Origin: Melastoma dodecandrum
Taxonomy: Eukaryota; Streptophyta; Magnoliopsida; Myrtales; Melastomataceae
Length of the DNA: 64,000 nt
Assembly: GCA_029817715.1 (NCBI GenBank)
Contig: JARUPY010000533.1
Location: 1,260,001 to 1,324,000, forward strand
Direction: 5' to 3'
Part shown: in pieces, positions 30,723-43,736 of the stretch
Position numbering within the stretch: the stretch's first letter is position 1
Layout: each line of letters opens with the position of its first letter
The notes under the pieces: generated by a model
Told to the model about the DNA's origin: nothing
Seen by the model: only the letters and a program-made list of their open reading frames with translations
Databases searched by the model: none
Translations under genes and position numbers: made by a program

Positions 30723-33184
30723 TCACAAAGGAAAATTTCCAGTCAAACGAATATGCTTGAGAGTACTGCCTAAGCCGTATTTGTTAACCGCAGCATTGGC
30801 GGCCCTGAATCCTCCGCCATAAGTGGGAGAAGCGTCATTGGCTATCTGATGCATAAAGAACTCGCCAAGTTTCTTTTCGACATCAGACATCCCTTCTTTC
30901 TTAGATGATGTCGATGATGAGGATGAAGCCATGTGAATGACTCTTGTGCATCTATTGGATCCCGGTATGACTTCTGATTCGAGCCACAGGTGGGAAAGGA
31001 CTTGGCAGATGCCTTCTTCTACCTCCAGAGTAAGGTCACGGAAACCTGCAAGACCACTTAAAACCTTAAACCGGGCATGATTTTGTCATACTGATTGAAC
31101 CCGTCAGAGCATTTGTACCATTTAGGCGTAACCAGCCGTGCATCAGCTCATGAGCGAGTATTGCGCCTGTTAGCAACCTGGACGTACGGTGGGATGTGGA
31201 ACCAACAATCAGAGAAGATGATCAACAATTGATAAAGAACATTGCCGCTGATTACCTGGGTAGACCATAGAGAACAAGAATGGCCGTCACTTCACATTTC
31301 CGAATCAACCTCTGTGGTCGCGTCTTCATCCCGACGACCCTGTGGTCTCCGATCTTGGGCCTCTTTGCAATCTGGGCGCGTGAAACCGTATAAAATCAGT
31401 CTTCATCTGCTTGGAGGAAACATTGAGTCAAAAAAATATCGTATCTTACGCTGGACACTGTCTGTTCTTCGGAAAGACATAAACCTCTTGTCTCCGGCAT
31501 ATGTCTATGACCCTGAAAGCGCACGATGCCCAGGATCGAGCAAAACTATTTACCCAATAAGAAACAGAAACAAATATGGTGACAAAGAACAATGACCAGT
31601 TACATTCTTTTCGCCAACCATGGCCTCGTTAAGGGCTTGTCTTTCTACTAAAAGCATAGGAATCTGCTGATCCAGCTTCATGTACAGTCCCTCATAGAAG
31701 TCTCTTATCGCATGGTAAAGCTGTTGACAGTCGCCCGCATCCATCACAGCATACTCCACACACTCTAGACATAAACTCCGGCCATCTCCCAGTGATATAT
31801 AGGTTATGTTCCATGACTGATTTTCGACCAAAGAAACGGGAACAAAACAAATAATCCATTCAGCATAAGTTTTTTTGCCCGAACCAGTGACAGAACCATT
31901 TGTCTGTACTGTACCTCTAGCCGTTCACAACTGCAGCACCGAGCTGTGTCGTCATGCTCGTGCGATGGGCAATACTTCTGAGACCAAAAGGGATGGCATC
32001 TGTACTCGATCAGACCAGCTCCATTTGTCGGGATCTATAAATTTTTTTTACTTCTCGTGTCAGTAATGTATACTAGTGTGATCCGACTAGAAAGCGGGCT
32101 TCGATGTTCTTACGAATTGGTGGCAGACTTCACATTTCGGGTGCGTCAGCTCCTTGAAGCAAGATTTGTGGTAAGGATCCATTCCGTACAACGAGAACTT
32201 AAGAAAGTCAACAGGAAAAACGAAAAGCCCTCATGAGGATTCCGCGAAAGGAGGAAAGATTCAATGTTGGGGAAAGATGGCATTAGTTTTACCTCATATT
32301 CGGCTATGGGATGACCGCAAGCTCGACAGCAGAAGCATTCGGGATGAAAGAAAGCACCCATGTATCCCAAATAGTTTCCATAGCCGATTTGACGGTGGCA
32401 TCTGCCGCATATCCTGTTGCATCCATTATGTGGGATCACGGTGATGGGCCATTGGCAGGGTATTCCCGTGTCTTCGAAACCCATTCGTTATCCTTATTGT
32501 AGAGATGCTCGGTTCTGAAGAAATTACCTGTGCTCGATGCTGGGATTGTACTGGGGCAGGGGCTGCTGATGCTGCGGGTACCATGGAGGGTTAGCATTTC
32601 CCGGAAGCCCCTTAGCAGGATTCTCCTCATCCTCGGCCCACCTACAGCCATTTTGCCTCCTGAGATCCTCGGCCGAGCGCGTAGATGGCTTTTTCGTATC
32701 TTCGGACAAAGAGAGAGCGATCGCACGGTCCAGGTCCTCATTATCCTTCTCTGTTCTCCTTGTCCTGTCATCCTACGTCACGTAGAATAAATATCAATGG
32801 TTATGGACAATAAATCGTGCAAGCATGGTGCACCTACCACGGATGTGGTTGGCACATGCCAAACCGTGTCCTCATCCCCAATGAACTGTGGGAAACGGCC
32901 TGGCCGACCAATGTTATGTCCCCCGCTTCTCTTGAACAGCCTACTCAGCCACTTCAGGAAACGATGGGACTTCCTCTCTGCATACGAAGAACTAACATCC
33001 CCTGCTTACCATTTGTAGTAACTAAACGTAAACTCCCATGTCACACAATTCATTCCACAATAGTAGAGGAAGCTAGATATCCTGAAACGGATAAACGTAC
33101 TGGTTGCATGGAAGGTGAAGAACCACAGTGCTCACCGTAAATACAGGGCTGAGAAATGTGGTTGGTGCCAGAAGGAGGAGCCAT
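30723..33184 (-). CDS. DAR2: DA1-related ubiquitin-activated LIM peptidase (DAR2-like)
   Basis: The DA1 family are ubiquitin-activated metallopeptidases limiting organ growth; DAR2 acts in root meristem size control. Eleven exons: 33184-33136, 33001-32838, 32772-32528, 32413-32293, 32197-32114, 32034-31915, 31816-31604, 31512-31450, 31371-31256, 31177-31119, 31045-30723; phases agree, 518 residues. The N-terminus [18 protein letters not shown] is DAR2-like. One ubiquitin-interacting motif [14 protein letters not shown] is visible, then the LIM domain starting [17 protein letters not shown] and a second LIM-like cysteine cluster (CEVCHQFIPTN to RCCSCERLE). The catalytic HELMH zinc motif is in exon 10 ([18 protein letters not shown]). 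The end is [20 protein letters not shown] then TGNFPL. DAR2 rather than DA1 is argued by the single UIM and the N-terminus. The exon 4 acceptor (GCAACAG, 32414) was chosen because only it restores HRICGRC. Confidence 0.93.
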
Positions 33185-34161
33185 GGACGGAGGACGACTC
33201 GAGGTGGGGTACCTGTACGCGGGCGAACGAAAAGGGGAGAAGAGGAAAGGGAGGTGAGATCATGGGGGGGGGGGGGTGATATGAAGAAGAAAGTTGGGGC
33301 ATCCAGGAAAGTTCTTTTAGGAGTTTAAAAAGGAAGAAAGACGGGGGAAGAGAAAGGAATCTTTTAGGGGACAAAGCAAACTGTTTTAACTACTTTTTCG
33401 GGCAATAGCATTTCGTTGGTGTCGAGATTCTTGGCTTGTGGAAGGCAAAAACCAAGGAGACAAAAAAACCCAGAAAATATTTATTAGATTGAGTTCTTGA
33501 CATCACATCCATGGCGATAGTGGAAGAGGGGCTGGGGGCGAAGACGATAAGGTGGCGGTGGTGATGCAGAGTGGTGGAGGGCAAGGAATAAAAAGGCATT
33601 GGCAAAGGGGGAGAGAAGAGGATAGCAAAGCAACGGTGGTGACAAAAGGGAGGATGGAATCTGGGAAGATTAGGGTGGGAGGGAATTTCCCAGGGGTTGA
33701 TGTGCAGATGACTAAATTGGAGCTGGAAGAATCTCTCTTTTCTTCTTTTTCCCTATGTATTTGAGGCTGCGGCTGATCGATCCACCACTCTTGCCTTTTG
33801 TTATGGGAAAGCTTCTGTTTTTAAAGCTTCGAAGGAATGTCATGGATGATCTGTCCGATGAGGTTTAAGATGTAATAAAATCGCAGATTCCTCTCATCTT
33901 TGAGATCTGGGAGCTGAAGATTAGAGATCAGAGAGCTGAGGCTAAAAAGGCACCCATGAAACTGTTAAATCCAAGTGCATACATAATAGCCAGATAGTAA
34001 ACAGCAATTACGCCTCAAGAAAACATCAGTAACACCTCTTAAAAAATGACCAGTTCCTCCCGAGTAAGCTCATAACATTTCTCAATCTGTTCCGATGTTC
34101 ATTTCATACTTTACTAAACTAGATATTGATGTGTGGAGGGAATTAAAGCAATACCCCCGAC
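33185..34161. other. DAR2 upstream region and p32 3' region
   Basis: DAR2 promoter and leader, with a run of 13 G at 33264-33276, followed by purine-rich non-coding DNA and the 3'UTR of p32. Short open frames here have no recognisable content. Confidence 0.5.
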
Positions 34162-35468
34162 CTATGCCTCAATAAACTTCTTGAGGTTATTCAACCAGTT
34201 CAAGTACTCCCTGCTGTCCTTGTTAATCATGTACTCGTACAGGAAGTTGGTCGTGCTCGGCTTGATTCCTCGGATGTCCAAGTACTTGTGGAAAGCCTTC
34301 TGCAGGTTCTCGTCCAAGTCCCTGTAGCACAAAAACAATGACGTGAAACAACGTCCACAGTGTTTTGATAGATGATGATGCGGGTAATAGAAGGTGAAAC
34401 TTTCTTACTGGAAGTCGGGCCCCTCATAAGCGATCTGGTCTTCGGCAGTATCGGGCTTCTTGACTGCTAAGCTATCAATGACAACTTCATCGGGGTAAGC
34501 AGTGCACCCGAATTCAAGGCACGGTCCATTACCCTTGGCGATGCTGACAACAAGAGGAATGCTGGACTGATTAGCCTTCTCATCATCATCCTTATCATTG
34601 CCGCCCTCGTCTTCTTCTCCGGTCACAAGGTCCGGCATGCTCACCTCAACTTTTATTTCCTCGCCCTGATATTCCCTTGTCAGGGTTATGGTTTGATAAC
34701 CGGACTTGTCTTCGATTTCAAAAGGGAATCCACCTGGAACATCTTCCACCTATCGATAAAAAAACAGCTCGTGACAGGCTAAGAAATCAGTTCCTCCATG
34801 TTCCATTACATTTAATTGGAAGAACTTGCAGGCTACCAATCCATAAAGAAGCTAATACAGGAAGGCAATTCAGAAAACATAACTAAGCTACAGCAAAGCA
34901 AAACGAGCAGCGGCCAAACTCCCTCGGCTTGGCCACACCAGACCAGACAGCCTCTCAGAGAACTGCGAGCAATGTCACGACAGAAGGGTGGCCGTTAATC
35001 TTCATTTCACGAGGAATCAACCACTCCAACAACAAAATTATCCACCCCGTTTTGGACCTAATCCAGTTCTAACCAACCTAATGACCTAATAACCCCTAAG
35101 CATAACAACAAGCAAGCCTAGTCAAGAACCTTCAGAAACCGCGACTGCTCACGAAACTCGTCCTACAAGCAATTAGCGAAATAGCCAACCTTGTCGTGGT
35201 CATCGGACTCCTCGGCGCACTGGATCTCAGACACGATGACCTTGAGCAGGGCCTCATCCGAACCCGACCTCTTCGTCGAGTAACACCGACCGCAGACGCA
35301 GGAACTCCCGTGAACCCTCCCCAAAGCCCGGTCTTGGTCAAGGGCGACAGCGTCCGAACGCTTCAGGGAGACGAAGGCCATGGCGGAGTAGTTGCACGCC
35401 CTCTGGGTGCGGAGGGCACGGATGGCGGCAGAACCGACGGTCCTGCGGAGGATCGCGGAGAAGGCCAT
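34162..35468 (-). CDS. Mitochondrial matrix acidic protein, MAM33 / p32 family
   Basis: Mitochondrial glycoprotein (MAM33/p32) family; trimeric acidic matrix proteins linked to respiratory function and mitoribosome assembly. Three exons (35468-35190, 34749-34409, 34321-34162) join in frame to 259 residues. The N-terminus MAFSAILRRTVGSAAIRALR is a typical arginine-rich mitochondrial presequence. The family core includes EEIKVEVSMPDLV, an acidic linker (GEEDEGGNDKDDDEK), PLVVSIAKGNGPCLEFGC, AYEGPDFQDLDENLQKAFHK and YLDIRGIKPSTTNFLYEYM, ending NNLKKFIEA. Codon CAG is split between exons 2 and 3. Homologues in Arabidopsis (At2g39795, At3g55605) sit close to GDP-mannose pyrophosphorylase, as here. 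Confidence 0.93.
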
Positions 35469-36303
35469 GGAAAGGGATGGGGAGAAGAAGAGAAAGACGA
35501 CGAAAGCAGCGAGAGGGTTTTAGGGTTTTAGCGGAACTGTGAGTGGGGCTGCTGTCTCGTCTTTTATAAAGATGACAGCCACCGAGGTTTCCTTAGTCTC
35601 GTTATTTGAAATGGGCCGAATCATAATCTCCGCGGGCCGCGTAATATTGGGCCTATAGGCCCATTTCTTCCAGAAGCTTTCACATTGCATAATTGATGAA
35701 GGTTGGGATATCAACATCACGAAATAATTTCGACCGGCTTCATGGTCCCAAAAATCAGCTTCTGTGGATGTGTTTTGTGCATGCGAATTCATTGTATAAT
35801 TAATTCCATTGATTTTGTATATTCGGTTGGAGACTTATTATAGACTTGAATGGGTGGTCATTTCACTCTCTTTTTTGATATATTAAAAATTCGGGCTTAT
35901 CATTGTTGAATAAGGGCTCTAGTTATAGGTGGGTGTTGGTGTTATGGAAGATTTATGAGGAGGTTGCCGCTGGATCCTTATAACATGCTTAAGACCATGA
36001 TTGCAACATTCACCCGAGATAATGTAATGAGACAAATGAATCCTCCTTTTTTATTATCTTCTCCTATACATGATTCTGAGATAGACGACACAAACACACC
36101 CACAACTTGTTGCTAAGACATGAACAATCAATCAATCCGTCGACGAAACCAAAACCAGAAGCAAGACAAGTCCCAAGGAAAGCCATACTGAGGTGACAGT
36201 CCGATCGCGGGGGGGATGCGGACGGGCAAACTTTGACGATTTTTCCGGGGTCTCCGGTGGAGTCCTAAGTAAATCCTACGCTCGCGCGGAGCGGCGTATG
36301 CCT
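35469..36303. other. p32 promoter and GMPP 3' region
   Basis: p32 upstream sequence has GGGCC-type motifs at 35612-35662 (ATGGGCC, GGGCCGC, TTGGGCC, AGGCCCA), as in many genes for mitochondrial and translation proteins. 35800-36120 is AT-rich with nothing recognisable. Confidence 0.5.
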
Positions 36304-37726
36304 TCACATCAGGATCTCCGGCTTCAGTATGTTTGTTTTGATCTCCTTGTGAGGGAGGACGACTCCCCCGTTGCTGTACACCTCGTCGCCCACGTGGACG
36401 TCCTCCCCGAGTATGGTCATGTTCTCCACACGAGCCCATTGCCCAACCGTGGAATGCCACCCTATGATGCTGCTGGATATGCAGGCGTGATTCTTGATCC
36501 GGACCCCCCGCATCACTGTACACCGGGAGAGTCTTACCCCAGACTCAACCACGCAGTTTGGGCCGATGGCAACGTCGGGGCCAATGAGGCACCCGTCTCC
36601 TATCTTGGCTGTCTCGTGAACCAGGACATTCCCGATGATGTGGGTCCCCGATGCGAGCATGCACGGCTGCCTTTTTCTCAAGGAGTCGAGGTAGAGAGTG
36701 AGACCTGTGATGTAATCCTTTGGCTGCCCAATGTCCATCCAAAACCCGGGTAAAACCATAGCGAAGAGCTTCTTCTCTGATGCTATTTTCGGGAAGATTT
36801 CTTTCTCAATGGACGTAGGCCTGAGTTCGATGCGGTCAAGGACAGAAGCATTCAACAGATAGATACCGGCATTGATTTTGTTACCCACAAACAGCTTCGG
36901 CTTCTCCACGAATCTCTCGACTTGACCCGTTGACTCTTCCATGATCACCACTCCATACTTGGAAGGCTCATCAACCTGCAAGATGCAGAAAAGGGTGTCA
37001 ACTTACTTTGAAAGAGTCGATGAGCTAGGAAAATTAAGGAGTCGTCGTCAGCTACCTTAGTAACCATGATGGACGCCTCTCCTCCATGGGCTTTGTGGAA
37101 CTCGATCATGTCCTTGAGCGGATACTCACTGATGACATCACTGTTGAGGACGAAAAAGGGCTCGCCAGAGTCATCGACCAGCTTGTCCCTAGCCAGAGCC
37201 AGAGGACCAGCAGTGCCGAGCGGCTCTGTCTCCTGCGAGCACGTGATTTTGATCCCGATCTGGGCCTCAAATTCTTTCAAGAAATTTAACATCCGCTGCA
37301 ACCACAGGACACGAGATCATGGATCAGCTCTCAGCTAAAATGAAAGGCTCTCCAATAAGAGAAAGGGGAGGGTCTCCATACGTCAGGTTGATAGTTGATG
37401 GCCAATACAACCTCGGTCACTCCGGCACCCTTGAGAGCCTCGATCTGTGAAAAGATGATTATAGATCTGAACATCATCTCAGAGGTCAAACACAAGAAAT
37501 AGACGAGAGGCCGTAACAGAGGCCGACGGTCAATGGGAAAGTATCAAATCCTCATGCAGTCGAGCGAAAGGAAAAAGGGTTCCTCTCTACCAGCAGCGGA
37601 GAGATCAGTAAGTACCTGATGAAGGATCATGGGCTTGTTAGCAAAGTCGACCAGCGGCTTGGGGACATTAAGCGTGAGGGGCCTCAGCCGTGTCCCGAAT
37701 CCACCCACAAGAATGAGGGCCTTCAT
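36304..37726 (-). CDS. VTC1: GDP-mannose pyrophosphorylase (mannose-1-phosphate guanylyltransferase)
   Basis: Makes GDP-mannose from mannose-1-phosphate and GTP in the cytosol, feeding ascorbate synthesis, N-glycosylation and cell-wall mannans (Arabidopsis VTC1/CYT1). Four exons (37726-37616, 37444-37382, 37295-37056, 36975-36304) give 361 residues, the exact family length. The N-terminal nucleotidyltransferase domain begins [18 protein letters not shown], with the pyrophosphorylase signature GGxGxRLxPLT, and carries [10 protein letters not shown] and [20 protein letters not shown]. The C-terminal left-handed beta-helix hexapeptide region runs from about residue 260 ([36 protein letters not shown]). 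It ends [11 protein letters not shown]. The ATG at 37726 is the only family-consistent start. Confidence 0.96.
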
Positions 37727-39357
37727 TCTCGACAACTACAACCTCTTACCTCCTGTTGATTTCGTGTACCAGTTAAGAAATCTCCAAACAGGACTCGGAT
37801 CGGATCAGTCAAGGCAGGCAATGACTATTCCACGGCAGAGAGCCGAGGTGCAAAAAATGCTCCAACCAAGATACTGCTAATGCCAGTCAGTTCAATGCCT
37901 CTTAAACGAATACAAATCAAACCGGACAACGATCACCCGACTCGATCAGATCAGACAAACTGAAAACGACCTTAAAGTGTGAGTGAGGGCATATCAGAGT
38001 CAAAACAGAGTAACCCAATTTCGTTCTTTTCCCTAAAAAAACCCTGCCGACACAACTTCCATGTTATCAAACCCCATGCCCCACCCCAAATCAACGGTGC
38101 AGACCAATACCCGGTCGGAAATTTTCAATCTTTATCCGTGGAAAGGAGGAACCCAACCGGAGGAAGAAATCGATAACAGGGGAGGTAGGGATTTGTCCAC
38201 CTGAGAAGGGGGGGGGGGAGATCAGAGCCGATCGAGGAGGAGGCGTGCGAAGGGCAGGAGGGATTGATTCTAGAAATGGAGGGAATAATAATGGGATAAA
38301 ACTAGCGGGGGGAGGAGGGGTAAAGAAAAGAAGAGGACGACCTTTGGCTTCCTGTTTATTTCTTTTTCTGTCTTGGGTCGGCTTCGAAACAGGGGGGGGA
38401 AGACGAAGGGAAGGAAAGAAACAGGGGGCTGGGTGGTCGTGAGTCCTCTGCCCCTGTCTGATCCTTTATTTATATCGAGATTATGAAATGACTTGACATA
38501 CACAACAACACAGCCTGGCAAATTGGGGCCGATGTCCTTCCATGAGAACCCAAAAAAAAAAAAAAAAAAAATTGGCAGTTGCTTTCATTCTATTACATAA
38601 AAAATTGAATTCCCATAATTACGGTTTGAAAACAAAAAGGCAGGCTAATTTTCGGTAATGGGGAAGGTCAACTAGATCGCGTCATGTGTGTTTCAATGTC
38701 AAAACTCTCCCTCCCCTATAATCTTTAAATTTCAGTACAGCAGATTGTAGTTGTGGCATGAACATGTTTCAAATAAGAGAGAGCGAGTTGACATTCCGAT
38801 GCCATTCGGATTGGACCAAACCTCTCGCAATTTACACCCCCCCTGATATATCGTTAACGATTTGGTTGAACATATGAACGACCCCCTTTCTATTGAGTAA
38901 TATTGGGAAATGTAAAAAGGCGATCCTTAACATCTAACACCCATGTGTACTTTTTCTCTCCTCTAATCCTTTCTTTACACTCTAAAAAAAGGGAAAAAAG
39001 GTCTGATGAATGGTCAAGGGTCAAAAAGCTTTCCAATTTCTCCTTTAAAAAAGCAAAGCACAATTGGATTGTGATGAAGTTGATGTTGCAATTGTATTGC
39101 GTTGAATGCGCGTTTAGGGAAAAAAAAAACTCTAATTTCAACATCCAACTGCTAATCTTCCTGGACAAAGACGTGTCTGCCTTATTTAATATTCGTATAA
39201 TTAACCGCTAATTCTTTTTTAAATGACGATTTCATTGTGTCTTTGGGCTCGGGCTTAGTTTAATAATTTGGGCCATCGGGTTATATAATCCGAACACCGT
39301 GGTAGTTAGCCCAGACGTTCAAGGCCCATTTTAGGCCCACTAATCTCCTTCCAACCG
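37727..39357. promoter_or_regulatory. Divergent intergenic region between GMPP and eIF3g
   Basis: For GMPP on the minus strand, a TATA box TATAAATA is at 38474-38467 and a leader of about 700 bp follows, probably with an intron. For eIF3g on the plus strand, site II motifs TTGGGCT, TTGGGCC, AGCCCA and two AGGCCCA lie at 39243-39340, with a TATA-like TTATATAA at 39281-39288. The middle (38560-39200) is AT-rich with a poly-A run near 38553-38570 and no gene. Confidence 0.55.
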
Positions 39358-40710
39358 ATGTTCGCGCTTTCCCCCGGCGCGCCCCCGAACCCTAGCGCCG
39401 ACAAATTCTTCCTCCCCGAAGAGGAGATAATGGTGCAGGAGGCGCCCAACAAGGTGAGGTGGGGGGAGCTCGAGGAGGACGACGCGGAGGACCTCGACTT
39501 CCTCCTCCCTCCTCCTCGGGTGATCGGTCCAGACGAGAACGGCATCAAGAAGGTCATCGAGTACAAGTTCAACGACGATGGCAACAAGGTCAAGATCACA
39601 ACCGTCACCCGCGTCAGGAAGCTCGCCAAGGCCAGGCTCAGCAAGAGGGCCGTCGAGAGGCGGAGCTGGCCTAAGTTCGGCGACGCCGTACACGAGGATG
39701 TCGGGAGCCGCCTCACCATGGTGTCCACCGAGGAGATCGTGCTCGAGCGCCCCAGGGCCCCTGGTTCGTTCCCCAAAAATGAATATTTCTTCTCTCTTTT
39801 TTAGTTATTATGTTAGCTAGTGCTGTTTGGCGATTGGTCGTGATGTGGATTTGCTCGATTGTCGTAGGATCTCTTTCTCGTGTTCTGAATCGGGCAGTTT
39901 TTCAGTGTTCCGGTTGCTGAATGAGTCATGGATTTGTCTAATCTGCCACGAGCTGGTCTTGTTTTAGGAATTTTGTCGGTCATGTTTGGTTCTTGTGTTG
40001 CTTTGCTTGTGATGTTAGGTAGTGATCTGAAGAAATTGTTGAAATGATTGCATAATCTGGCACACCCGTAATGAAGCAGGTTGTGGAGTCTCTGAGGGAT
40101 TTGCGCGTTGCGTTGCCCGGGGTCAACTATTGTCGAGCTTTCAAATATCTGCTGCTGAGTCTAATATTTGATTAAATGGACAGGTTCCAAACCTGAAGAA
40201 TCAGCTGCAGCAGGGGATCCCTTGTCTCAGGTGGGGAAAAAGGGTGCAGTTCTCATGGTGTGTAGGACTTGCGGTAAGAAGGGCGATCACTGGACGTCAA
40301 AATGTCCATACAAGGATCTTGCTCCCCAAACTGAGGCTTTTGTAGACAAGCCCCCCACATTGGAACCCACTGCTAGTAAGAGCAGCGCGTATGTGCCTCC
40401 CAGCATGAGAGCAGGCGCTACCGAGAGGACCGGTACAGAGATGAGACGCAGGAACGAGGAGAACTCGGTTCGTGTCACTAACCTATCAGAGGATACTCGC
40501 GAGCCCGATCTGCTGGAGCTCTTCCGCACTTTTGGCCCTGTCAGTCGCGTGTACGTCGCCATTGACCAGAGGACTGGTCTGAGCAGAGGATTTGGTTTCG
40601 TCAACTTTGTGAACAAGGAGGATGCCGAGAGGGCCATCAGCAAGCTTAATGGGTATGGTTATGATAACCTTATCCTGCGAGTCGAATGGGCCACACCGAG
40701 AACAAATTAG
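39358..40710 (+). CDS. EIF3G: Translation initiation factor eIF3 subunit G
   Basis: RNA-binding subunit of eIF3, acting in mRNA scanning and reinitiation. Two exons (39358-39763 and 40184-40710) join in frame. Features in order: conserved N-terminal region (VRWGELEEDD, LDFLLPPPRVIGPDENGIKK, RPRAPGSKPEE), a CCHC zinc knuckle CRTCGKKGDHWTSKC, an alanine/proline linker (SAYVPPSMRAGATERT), and a C-terminal RRM with RNP2 VRVTNL and RNP1 RGFGFVNF, ending LRVEWATPRTN. From the ATG at 39358 it is 310 residues. An in-frame ATG at 39430 has a better context (A at -3, G at +4) and would give 286 residues, closer to the family (about 290); it may be the real start. Confidence 0.94.
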
Positions 40711-41299
40711 AGTGCCCTATTTTGGATTCTCCGTAGTTGTCTGTGATTTGGGTGCTGGATCCTTGGTTTGGGGCAAATTTGTTAATTAAGTTGCTTTATT
40801 TATTGAGACAATGAGTTAAAGATTCTGTTTTATGAGTACACGAATGAACAACAAGCCCCAGAACACTTTTCTAATGATTCTGTATGAAGTGATTACAGCC
40901 ATTTATCGCAATAACGTCAAATTTCCCCCTCCCCAACTAACAATTTGAGACAAATGAAATACAAACGCACTTATTATGTCACTGACTAAATGCTTATACA
41001 TACCTTAAGATGCCTAGCCAGGCTACATGACGTCTTTGGGAAGATGGCGTTGACGAGAACCGGAGCGCCTAGGCACAAGGCTTTTCCGAGTTGAATTGCA
41101 TAATGTACCCGAATTTACATTCTTTAATGCCTGTCATAAGACAAATCTTACAGCCAATAGAGTGGCATCATAGACAAACCCAACCGGCAGCAATGCAGAG
41201 GCAACTAGATTATATGAGATCAGGACCACTTGACCAACCCCTTCAGCTAAGCAAAGATACGAGACCACCACGTCTTTAGAGAGCTACTACCTCCATGAG
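40711..41299. other. Tail-to-tail spacer between eIF3g and the MATH-BTB gene
   Basis: 3'UTRs of convergent genes; no other feature seen. Confidence 0.6.
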
Positions 41300-43387
41300 C
41301 TAAAATCGCCTCCTAACACGCCTCCCCTCTGAATTCACGGATTCACCAGTTCCTCGATCTGCATTGTCTGCACTGCTGCTCCTCTTCTTCTTGATTGATA
41401 CGTTGGCGAATTTCTCGTTAACTAGGGCAAAAGTGTTGAGCAATTCGGACAATAATGAGGGGCAGCCATTTTCCAAGTTCTTGTATCCTTCAGACTGCAT
41501 CACCACTGCCGAAAATAAAAAAGTTCTAGCTGTCAGCTCCTATAATAAAGAACCGATGATAATAGATTATTTAGACTGAAGAACTTTTGAGACAATACAC
41601 TTTGCTAAAACAGCGAGGTTATGATTGCACGACGGGTTGTAATCACGTCCAAAGGCAGAATGAAAAGGCATGTCTTTCATAGTAGGGAAAGAAAATTCAC
41701 AGCAACAATCCAACAGCACAGAATAACATTGCATTTGGAAGCTCTCACACATTCTACACGTTTTGAAATGAATTCTACAACATCCATTCAGCCAGCACGG
41801 AAGGCAAAGATAATCAAAATTGCAGTGACCTGAAACAGGGCAGCGCTCAGGTTCTATCAGACCCACCTCCCAAGTTTATCGGATCTGCTGCATACTTGAG
41901 ACATATGGCTTTCAACTGATGGCAATGATGCTGCTCGGCAAGGGCTAGCGTTGTCGCCACAGTATCAGGGCTGATCTCCTCACACAGCTTTGCCTCGCAT
42001 AATATTTTCAACCGATCCAGGTTATAACGGTCAGCAGCAGCCAAGAGATGCTGCACCACTATGATAGACGTATGAGATGACATTGATCCAGTAATTTCAC
42101 GGATGTTTGGCAGATCATCTGTGTATATAAATTGAAGCATTGCCTGTTGCAGCACAATAGACATAGTTAAAACATTCCATATCTTCGCCTAAATGTTTGT
42201 GGGAAAAAACACGCATTATACAAGAAGGCTCAAAGCAGGACAGACAAAAGGGTGGCCTTTTAACCTTGAATATCGAGGGTTCAACATCTTCAACAGCCAC
42301 TTCTTCAATGTTTCTGTCGCCTATAAGGCCAAAAAACTGAGCTCTGAAAACATGTGAGCGAGCAGCAAGAATTAACTTATGAGCTCGAAATTTTTCATCG
42401 CCAACCACAAAAGTGACATCGCTGCCAACTTCAGACTCAAGCAAGTTTTTCAGACCCTGTCCCATGTCAGATGGCGGTAGAGGGATGCTGTACATCTTAG
42501 GTCCCTCAACACGATTTCTAACAACTCCAACGGTGCAGTGCATAATGAGTTTATCATCCTTAATATAATCAGAGGTCTCCAAAGCAGTTCTTCGTAGAAA
42601 CCTTTTGTAACCCCTGAAACCATCATGCAGCGAAAGAGAACTATCAACCACAGACGCTTCAGATACGAGCAGATTGAAACCAATGCTTGAGCAAGCAAAC
42701 ATAAAAAACAAGAAGTCGGCCATTATAACCCTCACAAATCCTGTCCGTACCAAAAGACGGCCATAACAATAGCAAATTTCAGTAAAATTCCAAATATTGT
42801 CCAAGAACACAACAGACCGCGCACACAGAAAAGATCTGTTCTTTGACAAACAACCTAGCTCAAACACTTCACCCAATCCCAACCCATTTGTCGAACCACG
42901 CAAGAAATCCGAAACCCATCGCCCCAGCTTTCTTTCAACACCAGCCGATCCAAGAAAATCAAATCAACAAAAACCCCGAGGGTTTCATTCCCACAGACCC
43001 ATGCACATACCACATGCTCCCCCGATACTTCAACGAATAAGGCCCGCTCTCCAGCGCCCTATCGAAGTGGCTATGAACCTTGTGCTTTCCCTTCCCGCTC
43101 TGATCGACGAGGGTCAGCTCGAACAGCGCCCTCACGTCTGTCCCATCGCTGGCGAGGGCGATGAAGACCGACACGTACATCATGGTGTCCTCCGCGTTCT
43201 TACCGTCCGGATAGAAGTACATTGCCCAGTCGTAACCGCCAACGGTGAAGACGTCGCTGGAAATGTACTTCCCCGGCCCCATCCCCTTCGCGAGGGAGTA
43301 CCCGCTGATCGTGAACGTGTGCGACCCATTCACAGACTCGATTATGGATGTCGACGTCGACGGCTGCGGTTGTGGATTCGTCGCCAT
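41300..43387 (-). CDS. BTB/POZ-MATH substrate adaptor of CUL3 ubiquitin ligases (BPM)
   Basis: BPM proteins bring transcription factors and PP2CA-type phosphatases to CUL3 E3 ligases. Four exons (43387-43011, 42613-42265, 42143-41867, 41505-41300) join in frame to 402 residues. The MATH domain (about 17-145) contains [39 protein letters not shown] and [20 protein letters not shown]. The BTB domain (about 185-305) contains [39 protein letters not shown] and [13 protein letters not shown]-terminal BACK-like region follows ([20 protein letters not shown]). The tail is basic ([12 protein letters not shown]), consistent with nuclear localisation. It shares a 349-bp divergent promoter with the F-box gene. 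BPMs degrade clade A PP2Cs in Arabidopsis, and a PP2CA gene lies 5 kb away; this is probably coincidence. Confidence 0.93.
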
Positions 43388-43736
43388 GGCGTGGGTTGGA
43401 AAATTGGGGAAAAATTTTCCCGGAATTTAGGGCTTGTTCTTCCGATTTGGGGATTTCGTTCCTAGATCGCCGTTCGCCGCGCTGTCATCAGATCGGGTCG
43501 GGTGGGACCCAACTAAGGATTATTTCCAGTTAAATATTTTATCAAATCTTAATATATTCTGGTAGATATTGTCAATGTAATACAAATTCTACGTGAAGGA
43601 AATATTTCTTCAGATAGCAAACGTGTCTGAAAATGTTTATTTTAAACAATTTCCTAGAATAAAAAAATCCAATAATATATTTCATAATATACAAAAACAA
43701 AACAAATATCTATCTGCTGGGTTATAAATATTTGTT
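43388..43736. promoter_or_regulatory. Short divergent promoter between BPM and the F-box gene
   Basis: Only 349 bp separate two divergent start codons, so some control elements are likely shared. The F-box side is AT-rich. No clear TATA assignment. Confidence 0.45.

Noticed and set aside
36193..36753. 186-codon plus-strand open frame
   Set aside because: Antisense shadow of the last GDP-mannose pyrophosphorylase exon; no family resemblance.
39306..39776. 156-codon minus-strand frame
   Set aside because: Antisense to the first exon of eIF3g, in GC-rich codons; Ser/Leu-rich low-complexity product.
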